Source of the DNA: Blattabacterium cuenoti
GTDB lineage: Bacteria; Bacteroidota; Bacteroidia; Flavobacteriales; Blattabacteriaceae
Assembly: GCF_014251575.1 (NCBI RefSeq)
Contig: NZ_CP059191.1
Location: 434,001 to 498,000, forward strand
Length of the DNA: 64,000 nt
Reading direction: 5' to 3'
Shown here: positions 1 to 8,649 of the stretch, one piece after another
Numbering within the stretch: the stretch's first letter is position 1
Layout of the letters: each line of letters starts with the position of its first letter
Made by a program: the position numbers and the translations under genes
Notes under the pieces: generated by a model
Databases searched by the model: none
Told to the model about the DNA's origin: nothing
The model's input: only the letters and a program-made list of their open reading frames with translations

Positions 1-749
1 ATTTCTACAAGAACTATTCCATTATTAGAAGTAATTTTATTTATAGAAGAAGATGTATAGCTTTTAATTCCCATTTTTTCAAAAGAATATTTCAAATGAT
101 CAGATATTTCATCATCTCCATTTGGAAAAAGTTTTGTACAAATTTCTATGATGGTAACATGTGTTCCCATAGAATGATAAAAATAAGCAAATTCTAATCC
201 TATAGAACCAGATCCTATAATGATCATTTTTTTTGGTAAAGAAGATAAAGAAAGAGCTTCTTTATATGTTATGATTTTTTTTCCATCATATTGAAATTTA
301 TTTTCAATTTTAGGAATTGCACCAGTAGAAATAATAATATGCGAAGCAGAATATTCTCCTATATTTTTTTCATTTTGAAAAATTTCAATTTTTTTTTCTT
401 TTTTCAATATTGCATTTCCATGAATGACATAGATTTCATTCTTCTTCATTAAAAATGAAATTCCTTTTTTCATTTTTTCTACTACATTTCTACTTTTAGT
501 AATAATTTGGGAATAATCTATTTTGATTTGATCTTTTTTTATTCCAAAAAGTTCCCCATTTTTTTTTATGGATTGCAAAATTTTTGCACTGTTCAAAAGA
601 GATTTAGTAGGAATACATCCCCAATTTAAACAAACACCTCCAAGAGATTCTTTTTCAATCAGAGCTGTTTTCATTCCAAGTTGCGCTGATCGTATGGAAG
701 CTACATAACCCGCTGGTCCACTTCCCAAAATAATAACATCAAAATGCAT
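1..749 (-). CDS. lpdA: Dihydrolipoamide dehydrogenase (E3), 5' part only
   Basis: Flavoprotein E3 of the pyruvate and 2-oxoglutarate dehydrogenase complexes, reoxidising dihydrolipoamide with NAD+. The gene starts at ATG 749 on the reverse strand and runs off the left edge, so about 249 residues of a family length near 465 are visible. The N-terminus has the FAD-binding motif ILGSGPAGY (residues 7-15). The redox-active disulfide is GGVCLNWGCIPTK (Cys40 and Cys45, the CX4C of this family). The NAD-binding Rossmann motif IIIGSGSIGLEF lies near residue 175. The C-terminal interface domain with the catalytic His-Glu is outside the window. It is divergent from talC across a 143-bp gap. Mercuric or glutathione reductases share the fold, but the CX4C context fits E3 best. 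Confidence 0.95.
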   Translation of the reverse strand, partial: MHFDVIILGSGPAGYVASIRSAQLGMKTALIEKESLGGVCLNWGCIPTKSLLNSAKILQSIKKNGELFGIKKDQIKIDYSQIITKSRNVVEKMKKGISFLMKKNEIYVIHGNAILKKEKKIEIFQNEKNIGEYSASHIIISTGAIPKIENKFQYDGKKIITYKEALSLSSLPKKMIIIGSGSIGLEFAYFYHSMGTHVTIIEICTKLFPNGDDEISDHLKYSFEKMGIKSYTSSSINKITSNNGIVLVE

Positions 750-862
750 AGACTAATATGTATGTTGTATGTGTGAAACGTTATTTTATAAATTTACAGA
801 TTTTTCTACTCAAAAATTTTTTACAATAGAAAAACAATAAAATTCGTTTTCAAAAAATATTT

Positions 863-870
863 TAAATTTG
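863..870 (+). promoter_or_regulatory. Putative -7 promoter element of talC
   Basis: TAAATTTG matches the Bacteroidetes -7 consensus TAnnTTTG and lies 22 bp before the talC ATG. No clear -33 TTTG is seen at the expected distance, so this is half a promoter by sequence. Confidence 0.45.
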
Positions 871-892
871 CATTTAAAATGATATATGGATT

Positions 893-1555
893 ATGAAATT
901 TTTTGTAGATACAGCAAGTTTAAAAGAAATTAATGAAGCAAGATCACTTGGAATATTAGATGGAGTTACGACAAATCCATCCTTAATTTCCAAGGAATCT
1001 GTTTCTAGTCAAAAAGAAATTCATGATCATTATATGTCTATATGCAGTCTTCTGAGAAATGAAGAAGATGTTAGTGCAGAAGTTATTAGTACTGATTATA
1101 TAGAGATGATTCAAGAAGGAGAAAAACTTTCTCTTATACATCCAAGAATTGTTGTAAAAATTCCAATGACTCATGATGGGATCAAAGCAATTAAATATTT
1201 TTCTAATAAAAAAATTAGAACTAATTGTACTCTTGTTTTTTCTACAGGACAAGCCATTTTAGCTGCTAAAGTTGGAGCAACTTATGTTTCTCCGTTCATA
1301 GGAAGAGTAGATGATGTATCTTATGATGGATTGTATTTGATACGAGAAATTAAAAATATATATAACAATTACCATTTTGGTACCAAAATTTTGGCAGCAT
1401 CTATACGTCATCCTTTGCATATCATAGAGTGTTCAAAGATTGGAATATACGCAGTCACCTCTCCTATGAAAGTTATTTATTCTCTACTGAATCATCCATT
1501 GACAAATATAGGATTGGAAAAATTTTTAACAGATTATAAAAAGAAAATCAATTAA
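893..1555 (+). CDS. talC: Transaldolase (TalC/FSA subfamily)
   Basis: Short transaldolase of the TalC/fructose-6-phosphate aldolase type (220 aa, usual length about 215-220). It transfers a dihydroxyacetone unit in the non-oxidative pentose phosphate pathway. Seen: start MKFFVDTA, the loop VTTNPSLI (residues 25-32), and the strand VVKIPMT, whose Lys89 is the expected Schiff-base lysine. Within the subfamily transaldolase and F6P aldolase activities are hard to separate by sequence; transaldolase is the likelier role. Monocistronic by position. Its stop overlaps by 4 bp the stop of the convergent rpoZ gene, leaving no room for a terminator. Confidence 0.93.
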   Translation: MKFFVDTASLKEINEARSLGILDGVTTNPSLISKESVSSQKEIHDHYMSICSLLRNEEDVSAEVISTDYIEMIQEGEKLSLIHPRIVVKIPMTHDGIKAIKYFSNKKIRTNCTLVFSTGQAILAAKVGATYVSPFIGRVDDVSYDGLYLIREIKNIYNNYHFGTKILAASIRHPLHIIECSKIGIYAVTSPMKVIYSLLNHPLTNIGLEKFLTDYKKKIN

Positions 1556-1866
1556 GTTTTTATTTTTTCATCCAATAAATATTGAATAGAGATAGATGTA
1601 GCTTTTGGAAGATTTTCATAAAATCTTGATAGTTCTATTTGTTCTTTATTCTCGAAAATTTCTTCCAAATTATTTTTGTTCATCATATTAAATTCTTCCA
1701 ATTTTTTATCCATATCTACCTTAATATCGTTGCTGATTTTATGACTTATTTTTTCCAAAATGCATATAGTTTCATATATGTTTTTTCCTGATTTTTTTTC
1801 TAATTTTACACGATCTATTGTTTCAGTATTTATTGGAACATGATTTATATCTCTCAAAAAATTCAT
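1552..1866 (-). CDS. rpoZ: RNA polymerase omega subunit, Bacteroidetes type
   Basis: A 104-aa protein resembling the divergent omega subunit of Flavobacteria. Seen: a central helix-rich part with NIYETICILEKI (about residues 29-40), the charged stretch EEIFENKEQIELSRFYENLPK (roughly residues 69-89), and a short tail. In Flavobacteria the EVFENREQIE and YE-LPKP words are typical of proteins annotated as omega. Omega binds the beta-prime C-terminus and helps assemble RNA polymerase. The ATG overlaps the end of bamD by 4 bp, so the two are translationally coupled. It is the last gene of a dapA-ftn-bamD-rpoZ transcript. The assignment rests on remembered family sequence and synteny, as the protein is weakly conserved. 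Confidence 0.75.
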   Translation of the reverse strand: MNFLRDINHVPINTETIDRVKLEKKSGKNIYETICILEKISHKISNDIKVDMDKKLEEFNMMNKNNLEEIFENKEQIELSRFYENLPKATSISIQYLLDEKIKT

Positions 1867-2414
1867 AAATTTGTAAGTCTTTTATACAAAACTTTTAATT
1901 TTTTTGCATTAGAATGGTGTGGAAAACATTTCATATATTCATAATATGACTTAAAAAAATCTTTTTTTCTAGAAAGTTGATATTGAGATACACAAATTTT
2001 ATACAAAACTTTTTCCTTTAAATGACTTTCTGGAAAATCTCTTATAAAATCTTGAAAATAAATTAAAGAAGCTTGATACCTACGCATCAAGAAATAAGAA
2101 TCAGCTATGCAATAATTTTTTTTTTCTATTTTCATTAACAAATTGTTAATCAACCTATAAGCTTCTTTTATTTTTGAACTATCAGGATATTCTCTGACAA
2201 ATTGATTCAATTTGTTAATTGCAATGTTAGTTTTTGTTTGATCTAAATCAAAATTTAAAGAAGAAAAATAATGATGTTTTCCACTTTCAAATAAACCTTT
2301 TTCTCCTGATTCATCTTCTTTCCATGAAAGAACAGGTTTTTTTTCTGAAAAAATAAAACAACTTTCAAAAAAAGTTATGAATACTACCATCAAAAAAATA
2401 GTTTTGATATTCAC
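1863..2414 (-). CDS. bamD: Outer-membrane assembly lipoprotein BamD
   Basis: TPR-rich lipoprotein of the BAM complex that folds beta-barrels into the outer membrane. The 183-aa protein starts with a hydrophobic signal ending in the lipobox-like FFESC, giving a lipidated Cys19. TPR-like helices follow, including the words LNQFVREYPDS and FIRDFPES, where repeated (F/Y)P turns are typical of BamD. It is shorter than free-living homologues (about 240-270 aa), so one or more C-terminal repeats appear lost. It lies between ftn (5-bp gap) and rpoZ (4-bp overlap), an order also known in Flavobacteria. A generic TPR lipoprotein is the alternative. Confidence 0.83.
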   Translation of the reverse strand: MNIKTIFLMVVFITFFESCFIFSEKKPVLSWKEDESGEKGLFESGKHHYFSSLNFDLDQTKTNIAINKLNQFVREYPDSSKIKEAYRLINNLLMKIEKKNYCIADSYFLMRRYQASLIYFQDFIRDFPESHLKEKVLYKICVSQYQLSRKKDFFKSYYEYMKCFPHHSNAKKLKVLYKRLTNL

Positions 2415-2419
2415 TATTT

Positions 2420-2914
2420 TTATTGTTTATGAAAATTTCTTATGTCTTTATCAAATAAATATAATCCTCCTTTATCTTCTCCTACTAGTTCAATCTTATC
2501 TAAAATCATTTTACTTAAAGTTTCTTCTTCTATCTGTTCTTCAACATACCATTGCAAAAAATTATATGTAAAATAATCTTTTTCTTGTAAAGATAATTCT
2601 ACTAAAAGATTAATCTCATTAGAAATTTTCTTTTCATGTTCAAATAATATTTGAAATAATTCTTTCAAAGATCCATATGTTACTTTTCTGATGAAAATGT
2701 TATCTAAAATAGCATGACCTCCTCTCTTATTAATATACCTTATCAACTTTAACATATGCATTCTTTCTTCATGTGAATGATCATATAAAAATTCGCATAT
2801 TCCTTCAAAACCTTTCTTTTCTACCCATGAAGCCATAGACAAATACAATTGAGAGGATTCAGATTCTCTATTTAATTGTTTTGTTAATCCTATTTGTATT
2901 TTTTCGCTAAGCAT
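2420..2914 (-). CDS. ftn: Non-heme ferritin
   Basis: Iron-storage ferritin of the bacterial FtnA type (164 aa, usual length about 165-175), forming 24-subunit cages that oxidise Fe(II) and store it. Ferroxidase ligands are recognisable: Glu17 in NRESESSQLY, then Glu49/Glu50 and His53 in SHEERMH, with later glutamates in VEEQIEEE. No heme-binding Met of bacterioferritin is evident. It lies 8 bp after dapA and 5 bp before bamD, so it is probably co-transcribed. No Fur-like box was recognised. Confidence 0.93.
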   Translation of the reverse strand: MLSEKIQIGLTKQLNRESESSQLYLSMASWVEKKGFEGICEFLYDHSHEERMHMLKLIRYINKRGGHAILDNIFIRKVTYGSLKELFQILFEHEKKISNEINLLVELSLQEKDYFTYNFLQWYVEEQIEEETLSKMILDKIELVGEDKGGLYLFDKDIRNFHKQ

Positions 2915-2922
2915 ATAAATTT

Positions 2923-3807
2923 CTATGAGTTGATTTGTTTTAATAAATTTATCATTTTCTTTTTTAAAGAAGGACTACCAATTATCAGAGGTAATCTAAC
3001 ATATGGATTACATATTCCTATTATATTTAAAAAAGTCTTAATCCCTGTCGGATTTCCTTCTTCATAAATGAGATCTATCATTTTAATAATTTTATAAAAG
3101 ATAGAAAAAGCTTTTTCAACCTGATTTTTCCTAGCTAAAGAAACCATTTCAGAAACCTTATCAGGAAAACCTTGAGCAATTACAGAAATAACACTTTCTC
3201 CACCTCCCAATATAACAGGTAAAGTGATAAAATCATCTCCTGATATCACACTAAAATTTTTTGGTTTTTTTTCAATAACTTTATAAGTTTGTAAAACATT
3301 TCCAGAAGCTTCTTTTATTCCTATTATGTTATTAAAATTATTAGCTAAACGTAATACAGTATCTGGCATGACATTAGAACCTGTTCTTTTAGGAACATTA
3401 TAAACAATTATATTAGCTTCAGTACAATTCACAATAGATTTAAAATGTTCATATATTCCTTCTTGAGAAGGTCTATTATAATAAGGAGATACTGAAAGAA
3501 TAGCATAAAAAATTGACAAATTTTTTATGCTATTGATTTGATCAACAACATCTTTTGTATTGTTTCCTCCCACTCCTAGTATTAAAGGAAGTTTTTTATA
3601 ATTTGTACTTTGAATGCATTCAACAATATCTTGTTTTTCTTCTTTATTTAAAGTAGCTGTTTCAGCTGTAGTCCCCAATGCTACCAAATAATCAACTTCA
3701 TTATCTAAAACATATTTTACGAGTCTTTCAAGTCCATTGAAGTCGATTTTTCCATCCTTTTTAAAAGGAGTAACTAACGCTACACCTGTTCCATATAATT
3801 TTTTCAT
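2923..3807 (-). CDS. dapA: 4-hydroxy-tetrahydrodipicolinate synthase
   Basis: Condenses pyruvate with aspartate semialdehyde, the first committed step to lysine and meso-diaminopimelate. The 294-aa length is typical. Seen: GTTAETATL (residues 45-53, pyruvate pocket), VYNVPKRTG with the catalytic Tyr136, and IIGIKEASGN with Schiff-base Lys165. The ATG at 3807 gives the canonical N-terminus MKKLYGTGVALVTPF. First gene of the reverse operon dapA-ftn-bamD-rpoZ. A 13-bp palindrome lies just upstream (3816-3828). Provision of lysine and peptidoglycan precursor fits a nutritional symbiont. Confidence 0.96.
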   Translation of the reverse strand: MKKLYGTGVALVTPFKKDGKIDFNGLERLVKYVLDNEVDYLVALGTTAETATLNKEEKQDIVECIQSTNYKKLPLILGVGGNNTKDVVDQINSIKNLSIFYAILSVSPYYNRPSQEGIYEHFKSIVNCTEANIIVYNVPKRTGSNVMPDTVLRLANNFNNIIGIKEASGNVLQTYKVIEKKPKNFSVISGDDFITLPVILGGGESVISVIAQGFPDKVSEMVSLARKNQVEKAFSIFYKIIKMIDLIYEEGNPTGIKTFLNIIGICNPYVRLPLIIGSPSLKKKMINLLKQINS

Positions 3808-3815
3808 AAATATGT

Positions 3816-3828
3816 GATATTAAATATC
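3816..3828. repeat. 13-bp palindrome upstream of dapA
   Basis: GATATT-A-AATATC is a perfect 6-bp inverted repeat with one central base, 8 bp before the dapA start codon. It could be an operator or a weak 5' hairpin. It is nearly all A/T, so chance is a real alternative. Confidence 0.3.
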
Positions 3829-3870
3829 GTTGTTATTTCATATTGAGATATCATTAATCGTTATTTTTTT

Positions 3871-3903
3871 AAAAAAAACAAAAAAACAGATGTAAGCGTA
3901 CAT
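3871..3903 (-). terminator. Possible weak terminator of the RRM gene
   Basis: On the reverse strand a 5-bp stem (ATGTA, loop CGCT, TACAT) is followed by two T-tracts of 7 and 8 residues. It lies directly after the stop of the RRM gene. The stem is short, so terminator strength is uncertain. Confidence 0.35.
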
Positions 3904-3920
3904 GCATAGAAAAGTAATGA

Positions 3921-4193
3921 CTAATAATCTTTTCTTGTTCTTGGTCTAGCTGCAGATACAATAATATTTCTTCCCATAAATTCTGTTCCATTTAATTTTT
4001 CTATAGCTTGTTTTGCATTTTCTTCATTAGACATTTCTATAAATCCGAATCCTTTACTTCTTTTGTTAGATGTAGATTCGTCAAAAATTATCTTAGCATG
4101 AGTTACTTCCCCTATAGATTCAAAATATTCCTTCAATTCTTGTTCTGTCATATCATAAGATAAGTTACCTACGTATAATTTCGTATTGTCCAT
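3921..4193 (-). CDS. Single-RRM RNA-binding protein
   Basis: About 90-residue protein made of one RNA recognition motif: RNP2 is LYVGNL near the start and RNP1 is KGFGFIEM in the middle, followed by a short Arg-rich tail ending RTRKDY. Such glycine-poor single-RRM proteins are common in Bacteroidetes and cyanobacteria and are thought to be RNA chaperones; the target here is unknown. The ATG at 4193 is preferred over an in-frame start at 4268. It begins exactly at the RRM (MDNTKLYVG), and a -7 box (4218-4225) would lie inside the longer version. It appears to be transcribed alone. Confidence 0.88.
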   Translation of the reverse strand: MDNTKLYVGNLSYDMTEQELKEYFESIGEVTHAKIIFDESTSNKRSKGFGFIEMSNEENAKQAIEKLNGTEFMGRNIIVSAARPRTRKDY

Positions 4194-4217
4194 ATTAAAA
4201 ATAAATTGTTTTAAAAG

Positions 4218-4225
4218 CAAATTTA
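4218..4225 (-). promoter_or_regulatory. Putative -7 promoter element of the RRM gene
   Basis: TAAATTTG on the reverse strand matches TAnnTTTG, 24 bp before the preferred ATG at 4193. It supports the shorter start. No -33 element is clear. Confidence 0.45.
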
Positions 4226-4350
4226 GAGAAATATTTTTTCTAAAAAAGAAAAATATACTACTTAACAAATTATGATTTATTTATCAAAATAAAAATTTTC
4301 CATTTTTTTATCTTAAATTGAAAATTTTTTTATGATCTGAATTATCAAGA

Positions 4351-5541
4351 ATGCTTTTAATAAACAAATTGAATAATTTTTCTATTATATCATCATTATT
4401 GGACAATGATTTTTATAAGTTTACTATGCAAAATGCTGTTATTAAATTATTTCCATCTGCAAAAGCTAAGTATGAATTTATTAATAGAGGAAAACATTCT
4501 TTTCCAAAAGATTTTGATGAAATATTAAAAGAAAACCTAAAAAAAATGGCTTATTTGAAACTTTCAAATGAAGAAAAAAACTATTTGAAAAAATATTGCC
4601 CTTATTTAGATTCTTCTTATTTAGATTATTTAAATAAATATCAATATAATCCAAAAGAAGTAAATATATGTCAAAAGGGAAAAAATATAAGAATGAATAT
4701 AGAAGGATTATGGAGTAGAACTATATTATGGGAAGTTCCTTTAATGGCTATTATATCTGAATTATATTATAAACTAACAGGTGCTAAACGGATATCTGAT
4801 AAAAAAATTATAATTCTCACTAAAGAAAAATTGAAAAAATATAAAAAACTAAAGGTTAAAATTGGAGAATATGGAACAAGAAGAAGATATTCTTATCAAG
4901 TTCATAAATTGGTTTTGAAAATACTCATAGAAGAAGGTTATCCATTTTTTATGGGGAGTAGTAACGTTCATTTATCTCATATTTTCTCAATTAAACCGAT
5001 AGGAACCCAAGGACATGAATGGATTATGTTTCATGCCGCAAAATATGGATTCAACAAAGCAGATCGTATTGCTATGGAAAATTGGTTAAATATTTATAGA
5101 GGAAATTTAGGAATTGCTTTATCTGATACATACACATCTTCAGTTTTTTTCAAAAACTTTAATAAAAAACTTTCTGACACTTTTAAAGGAGTTAGACATG
5201 ATAGTGGAGATCCGATTTCTTTTGCTCAAGAAACTATAAAACATTACAAAAATTTTCAAATAAATCCTATCAAAAAAAAAATTATATTTTCGGATAATCT
5301 TGATCCATGCAAAGTGGCTTCTATTTCTTCTTTTTGCAAAAAAAAAATTAATCCTTTTTTTGGGATAGGAACCAATTTTACTAATGATGTTGGGCTCCCT
5401 TCTATGAACATTGTAATAAAAATGGTTAAAGCTATTCCAGAAAATAAGTGGATTTCAGTAGTAAAACTCTCTAATGTAGAGGAAAAATCAACTGGAAAAA
5501 AAAAAATGATTTTTTTTGCTAAAAAAATTCTTCATTTATGA
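4351..5541 (+). CDS. pncB: Nicotinate phosphoribosyltransferase
   Basis: Salvages nicotinate to nicotinate mononucleotide for NAD synthesis. At 396 aa it is the usual length of the short bacterial family. Seen: the N-terminal SLLDNDFYKFTMQNAV typical of PncB, the phosphoribosyl-binding part with GVRHDSGDP, and GIGTNFTNDVG toward the C-terminus. The C-terminal coding region contains a run of 11 A (5496-5506), coding for lysines, 35 bp before the stop; it is a likely slippage site. The stop codon overlaps the palindrome at 5538-5552, which lies before miaB. Confidence 0.95.
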   Translation: MLLINKLNNFSIISSLLDNDFYKFTMQNAVIKLFPSAKAKYEFINRGKHSFPKDFDEILKENLKKMAYLKLSNEEKNYLKKYCPYLDSSYLDYLNKYQYNPKEVNICQKGKNIRMNIEGLWSRTILWEVPLMAIISELYYKLTGAKRISDKKIIILTKEKLKKYKKLKVKIGEYGTRRRYSYQVHKLVLKILIEEGYPFFMGSSNVHLSHIFSIKPIGTQGHEWIMFHAAKYGFNKADRIAMENWLNIYRGNLGIALSDTYTSSVFFKNFNKKLSDTFKGVRHDSGDPISFAQETIKHYKNFQINPIKKKIIFSDNLDPCKVASISSFCKKKINPFFGIGTNFTNDVGLPSMNIVIKMVKAIPENKWISVVKLSNVEEKSTGKKKMIFFAKKILHL

Positions 5542-5552
5542 CATAATGTCAT
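5538..5552. promoter_or_regulatory. 15-bp palindrome before miaB / sigma-54 activator operon
   Basis: ATGACAT-A-ATGTCAT is a perfect 7-bp inverted repeat around one base. It differs at only two symmetric positions from the palindrome at 8905-8919 upstream of groES. It lies 38 bp before the preferred miaB ATG, and the regulator gene follows miaB. It may be an autoregulatory operator of the activator. No biochemical support is available. Confidence 0.5.
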
Positions 5553-5589
5553 TTTGTTTTTACCTTTATTTACTAATAAATTATATGTG

Positions 5590-6957
5590 ATGGAAAAAAA
5601 TCAAAGAAAATTGAATAAAAGTTTTTATATAGAAACCTATGGTTGTCAAATGAATATCGCTGATAGCGAAATAGTGACTTCTATTTTGTGCAACGATGGT
5701 TATTCTTTGTCCGAATATTTAGAGGAAGCGAACATTATATTATTCAATTCTTGTTCTGTTCGAGAAAAAGCAGAATTAACCCTAAAAAAAAGATTGGATC
5801 AATTACAATTTATCAAAAAAAAGAAAAAAACCTTATTTGGCGTTATAGGATGTTTGTCAAAACAAGTAAGAGATATTCTTTTAAAGGAAAAAAAAATAGA
5901 TTTTTTTGTAAATCCAAATTCTTATAAAGAAATGTCTAATTTTATTCGTTATGCTATGATTGGTCAAAAAAACTTAAGTATTAATCATCAAAAAAACGAA
6001 ACATATGCAGACATAAGTCCATTTCTAAAAAGAGACAAAATAACAACTTTTTTAAGTATAACCAGAGGATGTGATAATATGTGTACATTTTGTATAGTCC
6101 CTTTTACCAGAGGAAGAGAAATAAGTAGTAATCCATATTATATCATTGATGAATGTAAACGTTTGTATCAAAATGGATATAAGGAAATTACTCTTTTAGG
6201 ACAAAATGTTGATTCTTATAGATGGACTCAAGGGTTAATTACTATAGATTTTTCAGAATTATTGAATTTTTTAGCTATAGAAATTCCCTCAATAAGAATA
6301 AGATTTTCTACATCTAACCCTCATGATATGTCGGATAAAGTTCTGAAAATAATTTCTAAACATTCAAATATCTGTAAGCATATTCATTTACCCGTTCAAT
6401 CTGGAAGCAACAAAATACTGAAATTAATGAACAGAAAATACACTCGTGAAAAGTATCTTTCTTTAGTTAATAGAATCAGAGCTATAATTCCTGAATGTTC
6501 TATTTCACATGATATCATGACTGGTTTCTGTAATGAAGAAGAAAAAGATCATCAAGATACTCTTGATTTAATGAATAAAATTCAATATAATTACGGTTAT
6601 ATGTTTTCTTATTCTCCTAGACCTGGTACTTATGCATATAAAAAATTAAAAGATAATGTTCCTCAAAATGTTAAAATAGAACGATTGAAAGAGATTATTG
6701 ATTTACAAAAAAAACACTCATCATTTCGAATGAAAGAATACTTAGGAAAAGTCCAAGAAGTTTTGATAGAAGGTGAATCAAAAAAAAATAATCAATATTG
6801 GTATGGAAGAAATACACAAAATTTAATTGTGGTCTTTCCGAAAGAATCCTATAAAATTGGAAATATCGTATCTGTGAAAATCAATGATTGTACCCCTGCA
6901 ACTTTAATTGGAAAAATTTATAAAGATGTAAAAAAATGGAATCCATCCAAAATATAA
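5590..6957 (+). CDS. miaB: tRNA-2-methylthio-N6-dimethylallyladenosine synthase
   Basis: Radical-SAM methylthiotransferase converting i6A37 to ms2i6A37 in tRNAs that read UNN codons. Seen: the N-terminal UPF0004 domain with Cys19, Cys55 and Cys88 (second 4Fe-4S cluster), the radical-SAM motif CDNMCTFC (Cys161, 165, 168), and a C-terminal TRAM-like region. The ATG at 5590 (MEKNQRKL, 455 aa) is preferred over a TTG at 5554, because the family N-terminus YIETYGCQMN follows closely. Its partner miaA is also in the window. The 3' end overlaps the sigma-54 activator by 22 bp, so the two are co-transcribed. Confidence 0.95.
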   Translation: MEKNQRKLNKSFYIETYGCQMNIADSEIVTSILCNDGYSLSEYLEEANIILFNSCSVREKAELTLKKRLDQLQFIKKKKKTLFGVIGCLSKQVRDILLKEKKIDFFVNPNSYKEMSNFIRYAMIGQKNLSINHQKNETYADISPFLKRDKITTFLSITRGCDNMCTFCIVPFTRGREISSNPYYIIDECKRLYQNGYKEITLLGQNVDSYRWTQGLITIDFSELLNFLAIEIPSIRIRFSTSNPHDMSDKVLKIISKHSNICKHIHLPVQSGSNKILKLMNRKYTREKYLSLVNRIRAIIPECSISHDIMTGFCNEEEKDHQDTLDLMNKIQYNYGYMFSYSPRPGTYAYKKLKDNVPQNVKIERLKEIIDLQKKHSSFRMKEYLGKVQEVLIEGESKKNNQYWYGRNTQNLIVVFPKESYKIGNIVSVKINDCTPATLIGKIYKDVKKWNPSKI

Positions 6958-8177
6958 AACAAAAATTTGGAATCATTGGATATGATTATGCTTTACATCG
7001 AGCTTTAGAAAAAACAGTACAAGTCGCTCCTACCGATATTTCGGTATTGGTTCTTGGAGAAAGTGGAGTAGGAAAAGAATTTATCCCAAAAATTATTCAT
7101 CAATTCTCTTCCAGAAAACATAATTCTTATATTGCGGTAAATTGTGGAGCCATTCCAGAAGGAACTATTGATAGTGAACTTTTTGGACATGAAAAAGGAT
7201 CTTTTACAGGTGCTACAAGTATGAGAAAGGGTTATTTTGAAGGAGCTAATGGAGGAACTATATTTTTAGATGAAGTAGGAGAACTTCCTTTAACGACACA
7301 AGTACGTCTTCTTAGAATATTAGAATCAGGAGAATTTATTAAAGTAGGTTCTTCTAAGATTCAAAAAACTAATATACGAATTGTTGCTGCTACTAATTTA
7401 AATATGATAGAATCTATACAAAGAGGGAAATTTAGAGAGGATTTGTATTATCGTCTTAATACAGTACAAATTAATGTTCCTCCTTTACGATTTCGTAAAA
7501 ATGATATCAAATTTTTGTTCAAGAAATTCTCCAATGATTTTTCTGAAAAATATCATATGCCTCCGGTTATTCTTACTGAAGAGTCTTTGAAATATTTAGA
7601 AAATTATTCTTGGCCAGGAAATATCAGACAATTAAAAAATCTTACAGAACAAATTTCTGTGGTGGAAACAAAACGTGAAATTTCTATAGAAAAATTAAAA
7701 GAATACATTCCAGAGAATATTCCTTCAATATCATTTTCTCACAATGAAACTTTCTTTCAAGGCTTTTCTAGGGAAAGAGATTTGCTGTATAAAATTTTGT
7801 TTGATATAAAAAAAAATTTTAATGATTTGAAAAATATTACTTTTCAATTGATTAAAAATCATCCAAACCCCAGATTTATTAAAGATAATCAACAAATTAT
7901 GGAAAAAGTTTTTGGAAAAATGATTCATAACAGTGATAATTCAATTTTTCAATTGGAAGATTCATCTAAACCTTCTTCGGAGGAGGATTTTGATTATGAA
8001 GAAGTAGAAGAAGACTCATCAAAAAATGAATTATCTTCTTTTTCTTTACAAAAAAAGGAAATAGAGTTTATTCAAAAAACTCTAAAAAAAAATAATGGTA
8101 AAAGAAGAAAAACAGCTAAAGAATTAGGAATTTCAGAAAGAACACTATATAGAAAAATTAAACAATATGGCTTATAA
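6936..8177 (+). CDS. Sigma-54-dependent activator without receiver domain
   Basis: A 413-aa bacterial enhancer-binding protein that would remodel sigma-54 RNA polymerase using ATP. Seen: AAA+ domain from about residue 12, Walker A GESGVGKE (41-48), the sigma-54 contact loop GSFTGA (88-93, one change from GAFTGA), Walker B GGTIFLDE (106-113), an acidic low-complexity linker (about 345-370), and a C-terminal Fis-type helix-turn-helix (KRRKTAKELGISERTLYRK). There is no N-terminal receiver, GAF or PAS domain, so activity is either constitutive or set by binding partners. It overlaps miaB by 22 bp and lptE by 11 bp. groESL, with a sigma-54-like promoter, lies two genes downstream. Confidence 0.92.
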   Translation: MESIQNIKQKFGIIGYDYALHRALEKTVQVAPTDISVLVLGESGVGKEFIPKIIHQFSSRKHNSYIAVNCGAIPEGTIDSELFGHEKGSFTGATSMRKGYFEGANGGTIFLDEVGELPLTTQVRLLRILESGEFIKVGSSKIQKTNIRIVAATNLNMIESIQRGKFREDLYYRLNTVQINVPPLRFRKNDIKFLFKKFSNDFSEKYHMPPVILTEESLKYLENYSWPGNIRQLKNLTEQISVVETKREISIEKLKEYIPENIPSISFSHNETFFQGFSRERDLLYKILFDIKKNFNDLKNITFQLIKNHPNPRFIKDNQQIMEKVFGKMIHNSDNSIFQLEDSSKPSSEEDFDYEEVEEDSSKNELSSFSLQKKEIEFIQKTLKKNNGKRRKTAKELGISERTLYRKIKQYGL

Positions 8178-8649
8178 TAAAATTGTTTTTATTCTTATGT
8201 TTTTTGTTTTTACTAGTTGTTATCATCCTTCTATTTATTCATTTTTTAATCCAAAAAAAACAATAGAAATAGGAGAATTTTCAGAAAAAATAAATATACC
8301 TAGAAGATCTATTGCTTTTGATTTCAAGAAATATCTTGAAGATTATATTATGATACATAATCCTTCTAATTTAGTATTAAAAGACGGAGATGCTATTTTA
8401 GAAGGAAAATTTTTAGATTATATAATTCTTTCAAGGAAAAATTATCCATTAAGAAAAATTCAAGTAACAGTAAAGATATATTATAAGGATAATTTTGAAC
8501 CAGAAAAAAACTGGGAGAAATGTTTTGTGATATCAGAAGATTTTTATCACAAAAAAGAACTCTTTTTAGAAAAACCCATTGATAAAATCATAGAAAAACT
8601 TACTATTCAAGTGTATAAAAAAATATTTAATGAAAATAATAATTGGTAA
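8167..8649 (+). CDS. lptE: LPS-assembly lipoprotein LptE-like
   Basis: A 160-aa lipoprotein with a signal peptide ending in FVFTSC (lipidated Cys18), followed by a small alpha/beta domain. The fold pattern (an early FDFKKYLEDYI helix, DGDAILEGKFLDY, VTVKIYYKDN, a long C-terminal helix) and its place between a sigma-54 activator and secG match LptE in Flavobacteria. LptE plugs the LptD barrel and helps deliver LPS to the outer leaflet. Sequence conservation in this family is low, so the call leans on position and on the lipobox. It overlaps the activator gene by 11 bp and abuts secG with no gap. Confidence 0.72.
   Translation: MAYNKIVFILMFFVFTSCYHPSIYSFFNPKKTIEIGEFSEKINIPRRSIAFDFKKYLEDYIMIHNPSNLVLKDGDAILEGKFLDYIILSRKNYPLRKIQVTVKIYYKDNFEPEKNWEKCFVISEDFYHKKELFLEKPIDKIIEKLTIQVYKKIFNENNNW

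Noticed and set aside
2377-2571. 64-codon forward frame over bamD and ftn
   Set aside because: Antisense to two well-supported genes, hydrophobic and without a family.
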